Assembly: GCA_013407085.1 (NCBI GenBank)
Contig: JACCGJ010001325.1
Span: 28,761 to 92,760, forward strand
DNA: 64,000 bases
DNA from: Atriophallophorus winterbourni
Taxonomy: Eukaryota > Platyhelminthes > Trematoda > Plagiorchiida > Microphallidae
Reading direction: 5' to 3'
The notes beneath the pieces are model-generated. The model searched no databases. It was not told the DNA's origin and was given only the letters and a program-made list of their open reading frames with translations. Each line of letters opens with the position of its first letter. Within the stretch, counting starts at the first letter, position 1. Shown in pieces: positions 33,230 to 45,328 of the stretch. Both the position numbers and the translations under genes were made by a program.

Positions 33230-34975
33230 TTCACGCTGCCAAATATTTTTTTAAATAGAAAGTATGTTTTCGGCAAGTTTATCTCAGGATCTTAGAGGAA
33301 AGAAATGAGTTTGAAATTTGAAAATCGAATTTGACTTGGTATCCGTTTTTAAAGGCACTGCCACTCGCCTCCATCAACATAATACGAATACTCAATCTGT
33401 TTCTAAGATATACGTTTTCGTGATTTAGCGGATGTATTATTTTGAAAGTTGAGTTTTTGTATTGGTAGCGGGGGTCTTCTAGAAAATACATCACCTTAAA
33501 AATTTGTAAGTTTTTTCCATTATGGTGATTTCAACCCATGCAGTTGGCTATCCATCTGCTTTATCACAAACAGGTGCGTACGCGATATCCCATTAATGTT
33601 CGAAATCTAGTTCACCCAGTTCAAACAAATGCGTCACGTGATAACCCGTGATTGGGCAACGTTTCCATTGCGGTGGTTTGTATAAACAAATAGCGAATCC
33701 TGGTTAACAAACGGTGTTGATACAGCAGGGTGAAAAGTTAGTTAAGTGAATCCAAGTAAATATAAAGCAGTAAAAAGTGAACCATTTGAATCAACGCCCA
33801 CTCCACCAATGAAATTTTTTCATTCTTTGATTGATGAAGTAAATCTGAGTCGTGTCTATAACTGTACATATAATAATGTGATTAATAGCGGCGAGGTAAG
33901 TTATTGAAATACCCCAACAAGAAAATAACTCATCCGGTTGTTTATATATTGGTCTCGTTTACACGAGACTGAGTTATTGGAAGTAACATGATTAATAGTT
34001 AGAGACAGTGGCTAAAAGTGTAAAATCATAACCATTTGAATAAAACTTAGTAATTAGTAATGTAACCAGTTGTATCATACTATACGTAAAAATCGAACTA
34101 AACAGACGTTCCGGGGAGGAGTACATATAATTTCACGAAAGAATTAAGATGGGAAGTGTAGATTTGGACGAATTGTTTTCCAATGGGTTGTGCTTATCGG
34201 AATCACTCTGAGGATATTCAGTAAACTGGCGACAACGCAAAGTTGTTTAACATTAAAGCTTCTAACCTTTGTTCGAAAATTGGTTCACTCGGTACTGATA
34301 ATGTTTTATGGCAGAAAGTTATGAAGAAAACATACACAGATTACGTACAAGTTCCGGAGACAGCGATTGCGGTGTATTGTAGGCTTATAACTGCGTGCCT
34401 GAATGGGTGGAACACCGCATACATTATTATGTAGGTTCACCTCAATCCCGCCTACGCTCGAGGGTTTTGCATCGTGACATTTTGAATAACAAAAGCATTC
34501 GATTACGAATCGGCATTTCCACCAACAGGAGTAAGAGTAACCTGATGTGATTAAACCTCAACATGTGCCAGGATGAGTCAACGGGCCTTGAAAACCTCTA
34601 CATATTTCAAAGCAAGTTATGAGTGGAATGCTGATGAGTGTTATTTATGGCTCAACTTGAACGTGTGCATGATGGATTGTTAGAAACAGACACGACTTGA
34701 TAATGATTTTCATCCGCGCAGACGCACTAGGTCGTGTGAAGAATTTATGGCACATTAAATAGCTTTATTACTGTAGGCGCCCAAACCATATTTTCTTCAT
34801 GATCAGTAGAAAATAAAAGAGGATGTTCCACGACCAGAATGTTTTTAGGTAAACAAATAGATTTTCAAGCATCTATCTAAGCGTCTGGAAAATTCTCATG
34901 AGTAAGGTTACCATGTCAAACAATGGAGTATGCCGTACAGACATGGGCTCCTGGTTGCTCTTATGATTAAATGTA
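33230..34975. other. Non-coding stretch, no recognisable feature
   Basis: AT-rich; no exon or repeat that I can support on either strand. Confidence 0.4.
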
Positions 34976-34979
34976 TTAT

Positions 34980-35330
34980 GTGGTGACAAAATTGCTTACG
35001 GCCGAACGGGCTTACTGTTCCGAACGGAGAAAGATTGCGACCTCTTGGTCGATGTGGCTTTACTCAAAGACGGATACATCATGATTTCATTCTGACATAA
35101 AAAATTGTAACTACCGAAGGACTAAGACACTTGTCTCAAGAAAGTTGCGCCACGTGAATACCCCTCTCTACTTAAACCCCAATTCAGGTATTGCTTACCA
35201 GTGCCAATGTTGTTATGCGTGCTATCTTTGTTTGGAATTCCCTGCCTGAAGATGTGTTAGACACTCCATGCACAACGATTTTTAAAGCAACATTTTATTT
35301 CCATTTATAAAAGAACTTCATTTTGTTATC
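34980..35330 (+). mobile_element. Possible CR1-like LINE 3' end
   Basis: The plus strand near 35228 encodes FVWNSLPEDVLDTPCTTIFK, the pattern (WNSLP...V..P....FK) that ends CR1-like ORF2 proteins. Upstream sequence is too decayed to follow with certainty. Confidence 0.5.
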
Positions 35331-36374
35331 CGTGTATTTTATATACTTGGAACATACCGTTACTTTTCATCTTCATTTATACCTTAATACTATAATGATG
35401 TAAAGCAGTACATTTTAACTATCAATCCTCTATATCATGATTACAAACTGTCTGGAACCAATAATACACACAGATAAGAGGAACTAAAACGTTTTAATAT
35501 AATCTGATGGATGAATTTGGGTCAAGCTTCTAGAAATAATATTTGTCATATACTAAGCAAATAATAATGAAAAACGATAGAATATGGGCAGAAAATTTAA
35601 ATAAATCGAATTTTCAAAATTTACATTTACATTTTCTAGCCATGGTGCCAAACTTGGGCTGCACACTACGAAATTTGGTTTAGGTGTGGATCTTGGTTAA
35701 GTAGGCCATTGGAAAACAAACTGAAATGTGCCGGAATATGCTTAGTACAGAAGCTACGATATAAACGGCTTCAATCTGTAGTCTGTTTTTCAGACTTTCG
35801 CATTCTAGACATCAAGATCGTTATGAGAATCCGCGTAACCAAAGACTTTCTTGGGGCTGAGTTTGTAACAGGGGACCAAGAACGAGAATGTCCGAAAATG
35901 GGACTAGTTTGCCATCCTTGCATATGCCGAATATATAAAGAAGATTTGCATAACTGGTTGACGATGAAGCTTACGCAAATCTCCTTGTAAAATTGAGCAA
36001 TCGGATACGGAGTTAATTCCCATCCAGAGTTTTGCGTCATGAGCAAATAGAATGAGTAGCCTATACGAATAGTCGGAGATCATTTTCGTTTGAACGGAAT
36101 CATTTCAAAACAAAGCTCTTGCCAAGTTTTAGCAGCTCCTGATTTGTGGTTCACATTCAACTGTCATTTCTTAGTACATAAAATACACTCCGATTGGAAA
36201 AATCTGGCCAAATAGTGTTCGGGTATTTACATATGTCTCTCTCAGTATGAATTAAATTGTTCAAACTCTCATAGTCTGGGATAGCAGCAAATATATGAAT
36301 CAGTAACATGATGAAAAATCAGAGATTCAAAGAGTTTTGGGATATAGGGCATCAATTAAATTTTCACAAAAACT

Positions 36375-36645
36375 GTATTTGTCCGCTTCATAACGAAACA
36401 CTCCACGACCGGTTTCGGCCTGCTAGCGACATACAGTCAGTTTGTGCGTGCCCTTAACCACTGGGAAAAAGTAACTAAAGTTTGGAATTTGAAACAACTG
36501 TTTGATAAATCTCAAAAAACAACCTAACCAATAACATGAAAACAGTTTGACGCATGGGCTAAAAAACAAAGCATCAGTACGTGCAAGCTTATCGATCATA
36601 CCCAAACATACCACGACTGGTTCGTGGCCAGCAGGTCGGGACACC
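36375..36645 (-). repeat. Two decayed hammerhead-repeat units in tandem
   Basis: The minus strand has GAAACCGGTCGTGGAGTGT at 36398-36416 and a second, more diverged ACGAACCAGTCGTGG near 36611-36625, about 215 nt apart in the same orientation. The CTGATGA cores are lost. Confidence 0.5.
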
Positions 36646-36796
36646 TCAACCTGGTTCAATGGTAATCATACCGTGATAGACACAAATGGGTTGAACCGCC
36701 TTGTGAGTATGCATGTGTATTTTAACCAACTTCATATTAAAACAAAGCGAGTATCCATAAGAATATTTTTCCTCCAATTTTTTGAGCGTCTATAGC

Positions 36797-37080
36797 TGTT
36801 GAGGAAATATTATAATTTTCCTCAAAAACTCATTATAACTTATAATTTATGATTCTCGGTTCTGATTTGTCCATTTGTCGGCCATATTGTGTTTCGCTTG
36901 ATTCAGCGTATAAATATAAACGAGCCACAGCCTAATGGCTTTTTGGTCAGAGACGGTAAAGCTCTTTGTTCTTGCTAGTGTTGGTTTTAGTTAGTCAATT
37001 GTGACTAATAGAATAAAGGTTTTTCAGTGTCAAACATTTGGGTAATAATCACTTGGGTTCTACTCTGGTAATATATAACA
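36797..37080 (+). mobile_element. Solo LTR
   Basis: 284 nt starting TGTTGAGG and ending TATATAACA (terminal TGTT...AACA), immediately flanked by ATAGC on both sides (36792-36796, 37081-37085). Inside are a TATA-like GTATAAATATAA near 36909, about 105 nt before AATAAA near 37012, the layout of U3-R-U5. No internal retrotransposon sequence adjoins it, so it is a solo LTR left by recombination. Confidence 0.78.
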
Positions 37081-37582
37081 ATAGCCTAATGCATACCATC
37101 GATTTAATGACATGAAACGGTATGTATGTTGAATATCGCAAGACTCGAATCACGAAACCAGTCCGTACGAACAACTGATTCTGCATGCACAGTCTGGTGT
37201 TGTTTTAACGCAGAACTTATAAACAACTGGAATGGGTTCCATCGACATTGAAGCCACGGAGTAACCATATAGAAGGTTGAACCTATTGTGAACTGACCTT
37301 ATGTGAACATTCAATGCACGTTTATCAGGAAACACGTAGAGCTTGACCAAAGAATTTGTATACCTTTCGTTTCATTATAACGGTTATTTTTCGGACACAA
37401 AATTTAATCGTCCATAGCTTTTATGCGTCTATAAAGCGTGCAAATACGGCAATTCTGTTGAATGTTTGTGCTGTTGTCTCAGGCCAATGTTAGTTGTGTC
37501 AACCCTCATAGCTGTGCTTGCCCATCTTAGCGAATTCGGGTTCAACGTTCAAGTTTGTCTATACGAATATTTTCATCTCATT

Positions 37583-37655
37583 CTTTAAGTATGGTATGAA
37601 AGCACAAGCCTGATCCAGGCAAAGTGCCGCACAGTCAGAGACTGCAAAATGAACT
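37583..37655 (-). mobile_element. SINE-1 3' fragment
   Basis: The plus strand reads TATGAAAGCACAAGCCTGAT and AAGTGCCGCACAGTCAGAGA, the reverse complement of the last ~65 nt of SINE-1. 5'-truncated. Confidence 0.75.
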
Positions 37656-37659
37656 AAAA

Positions 37660-40075
37660 TACAGATCAATATTTGTGGCAAACGCTGCCCCAGTTACGCT
37701 TATAAGCCGCCTAAGGTATTATCGATTATTTTTGAAACAACGACAAACGATGGGAACGGGTGTCGTACTTTTTCAGGTCGGCCCAGCAAGCAACTGTTCG
37801 CACTGGTAAAATGTTGGATCTGCATTCCAAATTAAATCACGTGAAGACACTAAATCAAGCGCAAAGATTGTGAGGTTGCAAATAATCAGTCCACTAAAAG
37901 AAAATCCCATGCACAGCATTAACATGATGCTTTAGCTGTCTAGTGGATGTCTAAGAAATTCTGATTGCAGGGAGGGGAGTAAATTTGTAACAGTGGCTGT
38001 CTAGACAATGTAGCATAGAATGAAGTCTCTGTTTCAGCTTGCTGATTGTAGCCCACTTTTCAGATAATCAAATTCATAAGGTTAAATCAGTTTACGTTAC
38101 AGTTCTAATTGTAAGTTTAAAAACGTGTGTAAATCTTTTTTTAAAAAAGTTGCTTAGTTTAAGTATCGCTGCGGTACGCAAAATAAAATTACAGCAGAAT
38201 TACTGTGTGAATGATTTACGCCTTGCTGGTCTAGGTCGAGTGAATTTAACACTGAGTTAAAACTTTTAACGCAGCGTGTAAATGCTACAAGTAGGAAGCT
38301 ACCCAAAGTAATCCAGTCCGAATTTGTTGAATGATAGTGAAGTCGTTTGGTAAAACCATCCAGCGAAATACCCACGACTCGATTCCAACTATTATTGACG
38401 CGACTGTGATCAGTTTCATTAAGGAGGTCTGATGGAGACCACGGAAAATGCGTTGGATCTCAGCAATATATGAAAATATTCGTAGCTTCTACAAACGTTA
38501 GATATTCTGAGTGCAAAGGTAGTTGAATTTTACTCATGACAACATTGATATATGTATATGTATATAGTTATTATAGCACGCATTCCATACTGTTTCATGC
38601 GAAAGTATATTGACGAATTGACGGTGATAAAATGATCATCACAAACGTAAATATTGCGAAGATGTAAATGTGAACATTTATCATCCATCCGAATTGGCTC
38701 GAAATCTGTCCGTAACCAGTTCACGCCATACAATGTCAATAATTAGGATTTCAGCATATATTTGAAATATGAACGTTGAGGAAGCTTAGCATCCGGTTTC
38801 CGTAACACCTCGACTAAAGCTTCGTTGGCACGAAACATTATCCGCAATTAGCGTGCATGGAACAGTGATGCAGAGTTCCCCACAACTGACCCAGAAGCTG
38901 TACACCTATACAAAACCTCGGAGGAAATCTGTGTTTCCAAAGTATTTAAACCCCTTGGTACGTTGTAAGTAACCTATTTGACAGTGGATTCCATGTCCAA
39001 CTTTGTTCAATTCTAGGCTCCATTCTCCGAACTTTGACAATATATGAATTTAAAAATTTTAGCTGATAACGGCTAACAATAATGCGAAACACGCGTACTT
39101 TGTGATGATGTTCGGCTTACGTTCAAACCTCAAATCCTTTTCATCACTTGTTTCTTTCTGTCGTTGGCTGACGGAAAATTTTCGCAAACACCAAGTTGAG
39201 ACTCGGAGGTTGCCGAGACAGTTTGTTATTGATAACGCACATGTTGTTTAAATATTGGATGATTTTGTTTACGTGATGAATCACTTCAATATCACAAATG
39301 GTGCCTCAGTATGCGAGAACATATTACCCAACTGCAGAGCCAAATATATTTTTCATGCGATGCGTATTCCTAATCACAAATGAGAAATAAATAAAGACGC
39401 GAGTGCGGAACTTTTATATTAGTTGAATTAATAAGCACGTTGTTGCCATTACTTTCTAAAAGATGATACACGTTGCAGATTCACAATTCTTGGTGTAAAT
39501 TCAAGAGACCTGTTCCGTGTTAAATCAAATAAGTCTACACTCGCAGTTGTGATGAATTGTGTAGGGAAATGGTCATCAATGCAAAACACATCTGAATATG
39601 TTCAAGAAGTGTAATTAGATAGAGTGAATTAGGCTGTCCATTAGAGATCTAACCGATAGCTAAAAATTTAATATTATGAAAACTGCTAAGCGATTGGTTT
39701 CAAGGAAATTCAATAAAATTCGGATACTTGTGCTAGTTTGATCCGTGGCATGGGGTTAAAACAAGTCAGCTCTTGACAACATGAAATGATCAGTGTTACG
39801 AAGGCATGCTATGAAGGTGGATGGTGCCGTGTGTGGATTGTGCGGCTTTGTCGCGGCATTATGCGTGACACAATGATATAAATTGTCTTGGGAATATGGA
39901 AAAATAGGCGTTCCGAGTGAAGTTTGACTGCATATTAAAATGCTTTTAATGTATGGCGACGTAAACCTCTTTCTGACTCTCATGTTTGCCTAACATTAAT
40001 TGTATATACGATCGATGGGTGCGCTTACGTTATTCGTATTCAACACATTGGTTTGTTTGTAGGAATCCTAATTAC
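37660..40075. other. Non-coding stretch, no recognisable feature
   Basis: Only short, non-conserved open frames and a (TATATG)n-like run near 38550. Nothing supportable. Confidence 0.4.
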
Positions 40076-40079
40076 TAGT

Positions 40080-40435
40080 AGTTTTGAGATCGAAATTTGT
40101 TTCAAACTTTGCGCCTGTTTCAACACACACTGAATCTAACGGTCCTGTCTCCGCCTGATGAAGTCAAGACGCTGATAATCAGTATTGGTGAGAAAAGGCA
40201 GAGTATGCGAGCAATCCAACGAGTGATCAATTCCTCGGGGCTAATCAGTTAACTTGTATCCATTGTGCAGATCAGCCATCCAAGGATTGGTTTTGCATAT
40301 GCTGTTTAAAAGTGACTTGCAACTATAACCCTGTTCACTACTCGTTCAATGATTTAAGGCTCGCCGAAGCTAATCTTACTGTCTTCATCTGATGACGTTA
40401 AAGCGACAGAAAAGGGTTATGTTGCGTAAGGGCAG
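40080..40435 (+). repeat. Two decayed hammerhead-repeat units in tandem
   Basis: CTGATGA occurs at about 40157 and 40391, each preceded by the unit-specific CTTACTGTC / CCTGTCTCC sequence and followed by AAGTC or CGTTAAAG and a GAAAAGG-type remnant of GAAACCGG. Spacing is about 234 nt, same orientation, consistent with a tandem dimer. Confidence 0.5.
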
Positions 40436-42049
40436 AGAAGTGAGTAACACAATACATCTGAATGCTCCCAATTATCCGTTTCTCGTACAGGACTGACGAA
40501 CAAAAGCGTATTTCAGGCACACTGAACTGAATAAAATGATTTGCTCGGCAGGATTTTAGGTTGCTTCGACAAAGTCCACGCAACGCACTCTGAATGCATT
40601 TCAAGTTCACGTTAAGATACCATTCGCATAAAAATTCAGCAATACAATGAACAGAAAAAATATACTGCGTCTAACTGTGCTATTATACAATCAGACTCAA
40701 TTCCTTATATGATGGGTTCGGAAAAGACAAAGTATTGAATGAGCGTTTAATAGGTTGATTTATGAAGTGATGATCAATTTGTAGATTGTTGTGAGTTGGT
40801 ATGGATGATTAGAAAAATATTCAGAGGTTATTACCATGAGTTCCGCTTTCAGACTCATTCACGAAAGAGAGCATAGTGGGTACAAGGGCCGCGGGCAAAT
40901 AGATTTATGTGACCAGTCAAATGACTTGCAGTTGCACTTGAAGTTTACATGAAAATTGGTCTTTAGTATGAACTGTCATTTTATGTCTTAGGAACCCTTG
41001 CGTCGTAAGAAAAAGATAACGAAGGTTAGCATTCCCTTTGGTAGAAATAAAAAGGACTTTGCTGTAGGCGAGTTTGCAAACATTATTCCTAGATGAAGCT
41101 CTCACAAGCAGTTAGCCAGTTCATTGGTGAGATGTATGATATGCCCTAAGACTAATTAAGGTTAGTTCACATGTTTAGTAAAATTGGCCAGTGCTCGCTA
41201 GTAAATTGCGATGTCAGCGGATGTAAACACCTCATAAGTTGATCACTGCCCTAGATACACCAAGTCCCGCCTTTAGGAAGGTTGGAAACGATAGTGTAGA
41301 ATGATCAATACAGGTATATCAGATCATCTTGCTCAACAATATGAGTCATATTCAAGAAAGCTGATCGAAATGAATCGATAACTTCATCAAGAACAAGTTA
41401 GAATGTTTTTTGCATTCTACTGGGCATCCAGATTTAGTGATTTAGATTGCTAATTAAGCAAAATGAAGCAAACATCAAAGATTATCGATGCATAAAAGAA
41501 ATTTGTTAAAAAATCTGTTTCTGATAAATAGAACAGCGAATGAATATCTACATACCTTTTCGGAAAAGCCTCCATTTGTTGGCAATCTCCCGCTTGCTTC
41601 TGTATGTTATCTTCGGCGATTCATCGCTTTACCACGTCATGCGAACCACAGTCGCACATGGACTAATAAAAACATCCTCGCAGGGCACCACTGGGTTCGC
41701 TGTGATCGATCGATCAGTCTACGAGTTTGGCACAACAGGCTGGGCATCGGTGCCGCGTGATTGGACAACGTGCACGAATCACGTGAGTGGTACAAGGTCT
41801 TGTGTGTGGTGCACACACCACTTCGTTTGCCAATACTAAAGTTTGCTTTCGGTGATTCCGTGTATTTTGGATATGATTTTTTATTCATTGAACAGCATGA
41901 ATTCGTGTTCAAAACGTAAGGGTGTTTTTTTCAAGCAACATTTCATGCATTCTAATCAGATAATGTCGGGGATATGGGTACAACTGTGATCGGTTGACTT
42001 GCATCCGTTGTGTGGATCGGATATCCAGTCGCCAATATTCTGTAACAAT

Positions 42050-42150
42050 TGTCTAATTATAACTTTGTTTGCCACTTCAGGACATTCGATAGGTTTGCTG
42101 ACCTCTATCTTTTGTTATGAACCATAACCGGCTGTGGATGTTTCACCGCA
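42050..42150 (+). repeat. Possible hammerhead-repeat remnant
   Basis: CTTTGTTTGCCACTTC, then GCTGACCTCTATCT and ATAACCGGCTGTGG line up with the unit at 23900-23995 but with the core deleted. Confidence 0.3.
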
Positions 42151-43020
42151 ATAGAGTTGAACAATACACCACACCCTAAATATTTATCAGCATTTCAGTA
42201 TTTAATCCGGAATCACCCTGCGTGTTCCTTTTGAAAAACCGTGTTTTTCGTTCAAACTTTTTGTAGCAGTGGCAGTGGTACAAACATACTGCCTTCATCT
42301 ACTGAGTTCCAACCGCGCGAATCCCGGTGTGGAGTAGATTCAAGATTCAAGAATTTATGGTTTAAAAGGCTTCTAGGTCTGCAAAATATTAGGATATTCG
42401 TATAAGGAGAAAAATATATGAATTGACGACTTGGGAAGATCGAGAAATTAAAATTATCTTGAATGATTTCATACGATACCATGATAATAATGATTCGTCA
42501 GGATGAAAATAGTGTGAGGTTGTGTTACTTAATTTAAACTAACGGTTTCTAAGGTGCATGCATAAATGTACACGAATTTTCAGAAATTAAATTAATGTCT
42601 CCACAACGCCGAGTAAAAGTGCCAGGTAAGGAACAAAAGAGTTTCTTAATTTATAAATCCATGAATAGGGAATAAAATATTGCGTTCGAGTGGAGGAAAA
42701 AGATTTGCAACAACAAGGTTCTTCTTCAGTGGATGTGAACTATCATATGAAATGATTTTGATCAATATGTCGCATTCACAGAAATGACGATCGACAATAG
42801 TGTCTCGAATTAAATCCACGGGAACAGCTCAATCTTGGATAACCTTAATACTTCCTCTCATCAGCAGAATTCCTCTTCCAGGAGGCCGGGAAAAATTACG
42901 GGAGGTGTGTAGTGGTGTGAAAGGATGCAAGAAAAAACAAAAGGTTGAATTACATTACGTGGAATGGAGAGAGAACGGAGGCGAACTTTCAAGTGTAGTG
43001 TGGTTACATGCTTGGTCCAG

Positions 43021-43263
43021 CTAAGACTGTCGGACATTGATACTATATCTTTCAAACACCGAGCCATTAAATGAAACACGAGGAACGTTTTGATTCAGAG
43101 CTGAACCTCGCTCTCCACTCATGTTGCAAAATACAATTTCGTTGCACATTTTGGGATTCAAATATAAACAGACAGATTTACAACAGTCAAGCATAAATGC
43201 TCTTTCCATGCAACGATTGAAAATGGATGCGATAGGTGCCGAAAATACACCAGCGCATTCCAT
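43021..43263 (-). pseudogene. LINE RT fragment (post-catalytic region)
   Basis: An open minus-strand frame containing LYLNPKMCNEIVFCNMSGER and a following ISVNGS-like segment resembles the region after the RT active site of CR1/Jockey-type elements (LNxxKCxEMxF). Isolated fragment. Confidence 0.5.
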
Positions 43264-43449
43264 TAATACAATGTACGAGAGTTTATCTGTTTCTGCAGCC
43301 TTAGTGTGTGAGACAGACGAAAATGCACAAAAGGCCTCAGGTACGCTGATGAAGGATGAATTGGAAAAACACGATGGGGGCAGAAAGAAGTTCTGTTGAA
43401 TATCATTATCAGATAGTTAGGGCACAAAAGATTCATTCAAGTAATTCAT

Positions 43450-44060
43450 GTTGGGTTAATGTACATATTTGGGAGCAGGGGGAAGGTTTCAAAGGAAAAT
43501 TCAAGGAATACGTCGAAACTTACGTAACATGGTGCTAGCTCGGCTTCGCATTGCATGCTCTTCTTCAGGCTTCCACTTATCCAAACACCGAGGTCCTTCA
43601 TTATGTTGTCCACTCCAGTTGTTGAAATCCAATAATTGCAAGGGAATGGGAAATATTTCACTATCTCAAACGTTGTGCACTTTATGAAGTTGAATGGAAT
43701 TTTTTTCCTCTCTGACAAGCTGCCTAAAATATGGAAAACGCTATGTAAGCTTTTGGCTTGATTCACATCAAATGTTTAGCATTATTCACGAAAAACATCA
43801 TGGATGCCACGAGTTTCGATAGGTAATTAATGTACACCAAAAAGCGAACTGGATAAGTACCGAACTATGTGGGGCACCGCAAGTGGCTTCAGTGTCAATA
43901 GACATCACACCATCGTTACGTACTGTTGCCTTGCGATCAAGAAGGTATCTTCTCAGCCAGGTAATCTAAGAATCTAATTAACGCCAGTCTTTCTATATCT
44001 TGCTCATTAGTAGAGCACAGTCCACGCTACCAAACGCTTTTAAAATGTTTGACAAACACA
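43450..44060 (-). pseudogene. Decayed CR1-like reverse transcriptase
   Basis: Minus strand, in order with frameshifts: LKAFGSVDCALLMSKI (motif A), ITWLRRYLLDRKATVRNDGV, CGAPHSSVL (motif B), damaged catalytic loop near 43785, and FIKCTTFEIVKYFPFP, KDLGVWISGSLKKSMQC. This is the ordered RT core of a CR1-like element, multiply broken. Confidence 0.72.
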
Positions 44061-44344
44061 CATGCAAGCAATCACCATCATCTCATGTCTGTGTCAAGTC
44101 GTTCGTTGCCTCCAGGAGGTTACTGGAGCAAGAACGATACTTCCATGTTGCTCCCTGGACAACACGTTTTGGGTTTTGTGATGACTCACGATCCTCTCGC
44201 ACACATTTGAGTAAATGTGCAATACGTGAGCATTCTAAAAACTGGTCACTTGTATCATTTTGTTCGGTTGACTTTGGCCTCATTTTGTGGATCCGTCATT
44301 CAAGCATTGCCTTTGTCGTTCGATAAAAATAATAAGCCACACAG

Positions 44345-44725
44345 AGAGAGAACCCGGAAATGATTACGTCAGGTCATTTCAGGTCAACAAGTGGCAGATG
44401 GCGCACACCTGTCCAGTTATCACATTGCTGTTTCATCGGTCCAACATTAGTCACGTTCCCTTCGCGTTGCACGCACGCACGCACACTGATGGCGTCTCGA
44501 TTCATCCACGAGGTCAACTTGTCTAGTGCTAATCGCATTCACCCAAAACACAAGAGAAAAGCCGATTGATCAAAGGCGTTTATTACGCACAAGACAATTG
44601 ATAAAGCACACGTCTGTCTTGCATAAGCAAATAACAAACCACAACACTGATCCTGAAACATGTCTCTCCCGGTTGTCATTTAAACCAGACTTGTCGGTCG
44701 ATTTCGCCTCACAGGGCTTGTTTGA
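44345..44725 (+). repeat. Interspersed repeat R3, copy 1
   Basis: About 380 nt homologous to the interrupted minus-strand copy at 51815-52530 (shared GTCAGGTCATTTCAGGTCAA, CACAAGAGAAAAGCCGATTG, TTATTACGCAC, CATGTCTCTCCCGGTTGTCA). Class unknown; an AATAAA on the opposite strand would fit a decayed LTR. Confidence 0.6.
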
Positions 44726-44837
44726 CCGACATTGACGAATAGCCAATCGTTCACAAGGTATTTGAAAATATTCGAGATCGATCGGGAGGGCCTAATCATA
44801 GAAATAAAGTTTGCAATGAATCTGTTAGAGCAGGTTT

Positions 44838-44885
44838 TTTTGTAACGTTTCGCTTGTGAACACAAAAGCTTCGTCAGACCCAGGG
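44838..44885 (-). ncRNA. Hammerhead-like ribozyme, large Penelope copy
   Basis: The minus strand has GGT, core CTGACGA, stem II GCTTTTG / TGTT / CACAAGC (one mismatch), GAA and ACGT, then T|ACAAA. The catalytic core is complete here, whereas stem I pairing (ACCAA-TTGGT in the other copy) is partly lost. Confidence 0.58.
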
Positions 44886-45328
44886 TGTCGGTACGTACAG
44901 GGTTCAGGTTTAAATGGCATTTTCTGGACCAATCCTGATTTCTCTGAGATAGACATGCGAGATCAAGACAGTGGATCACACACCCTAGAATGCTGCGTTA
45001 ATCCTTAAATTGTTTATTTTGTGCGCAGTTGCGAACAGATTCTGCTGGCCCGCTGCTTACGCAATCCATGTGCACATTATGTGTTATGCACGTTAATCCT
45101 TATCCGCTGATGAACCGAACGCACAATTGTTGAGATATCCGCCCCATCCACCTTGTTAGCCGCATTCGCCCCAGCCTTTGTTATTTGAGCTGCCTCAGCG
45201 TGAAGTCTTTCCTTATAAGGTTTCACAACCCGCATTATCATCCCACACCATCAAGATCCACGCCTCCCAGCAGAATCCCGAATCAGTGATTGATATTCAC
45301 TGGGATTGCGGAGTTGCTTACCTAATCG

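Noticed and set aside
43336..43382. CTGATGAAGGATG near 43348 as another hammerhead core
   Set aside because: No stem II, no GAAA-stem III partner and no similarity to the repeat unit.
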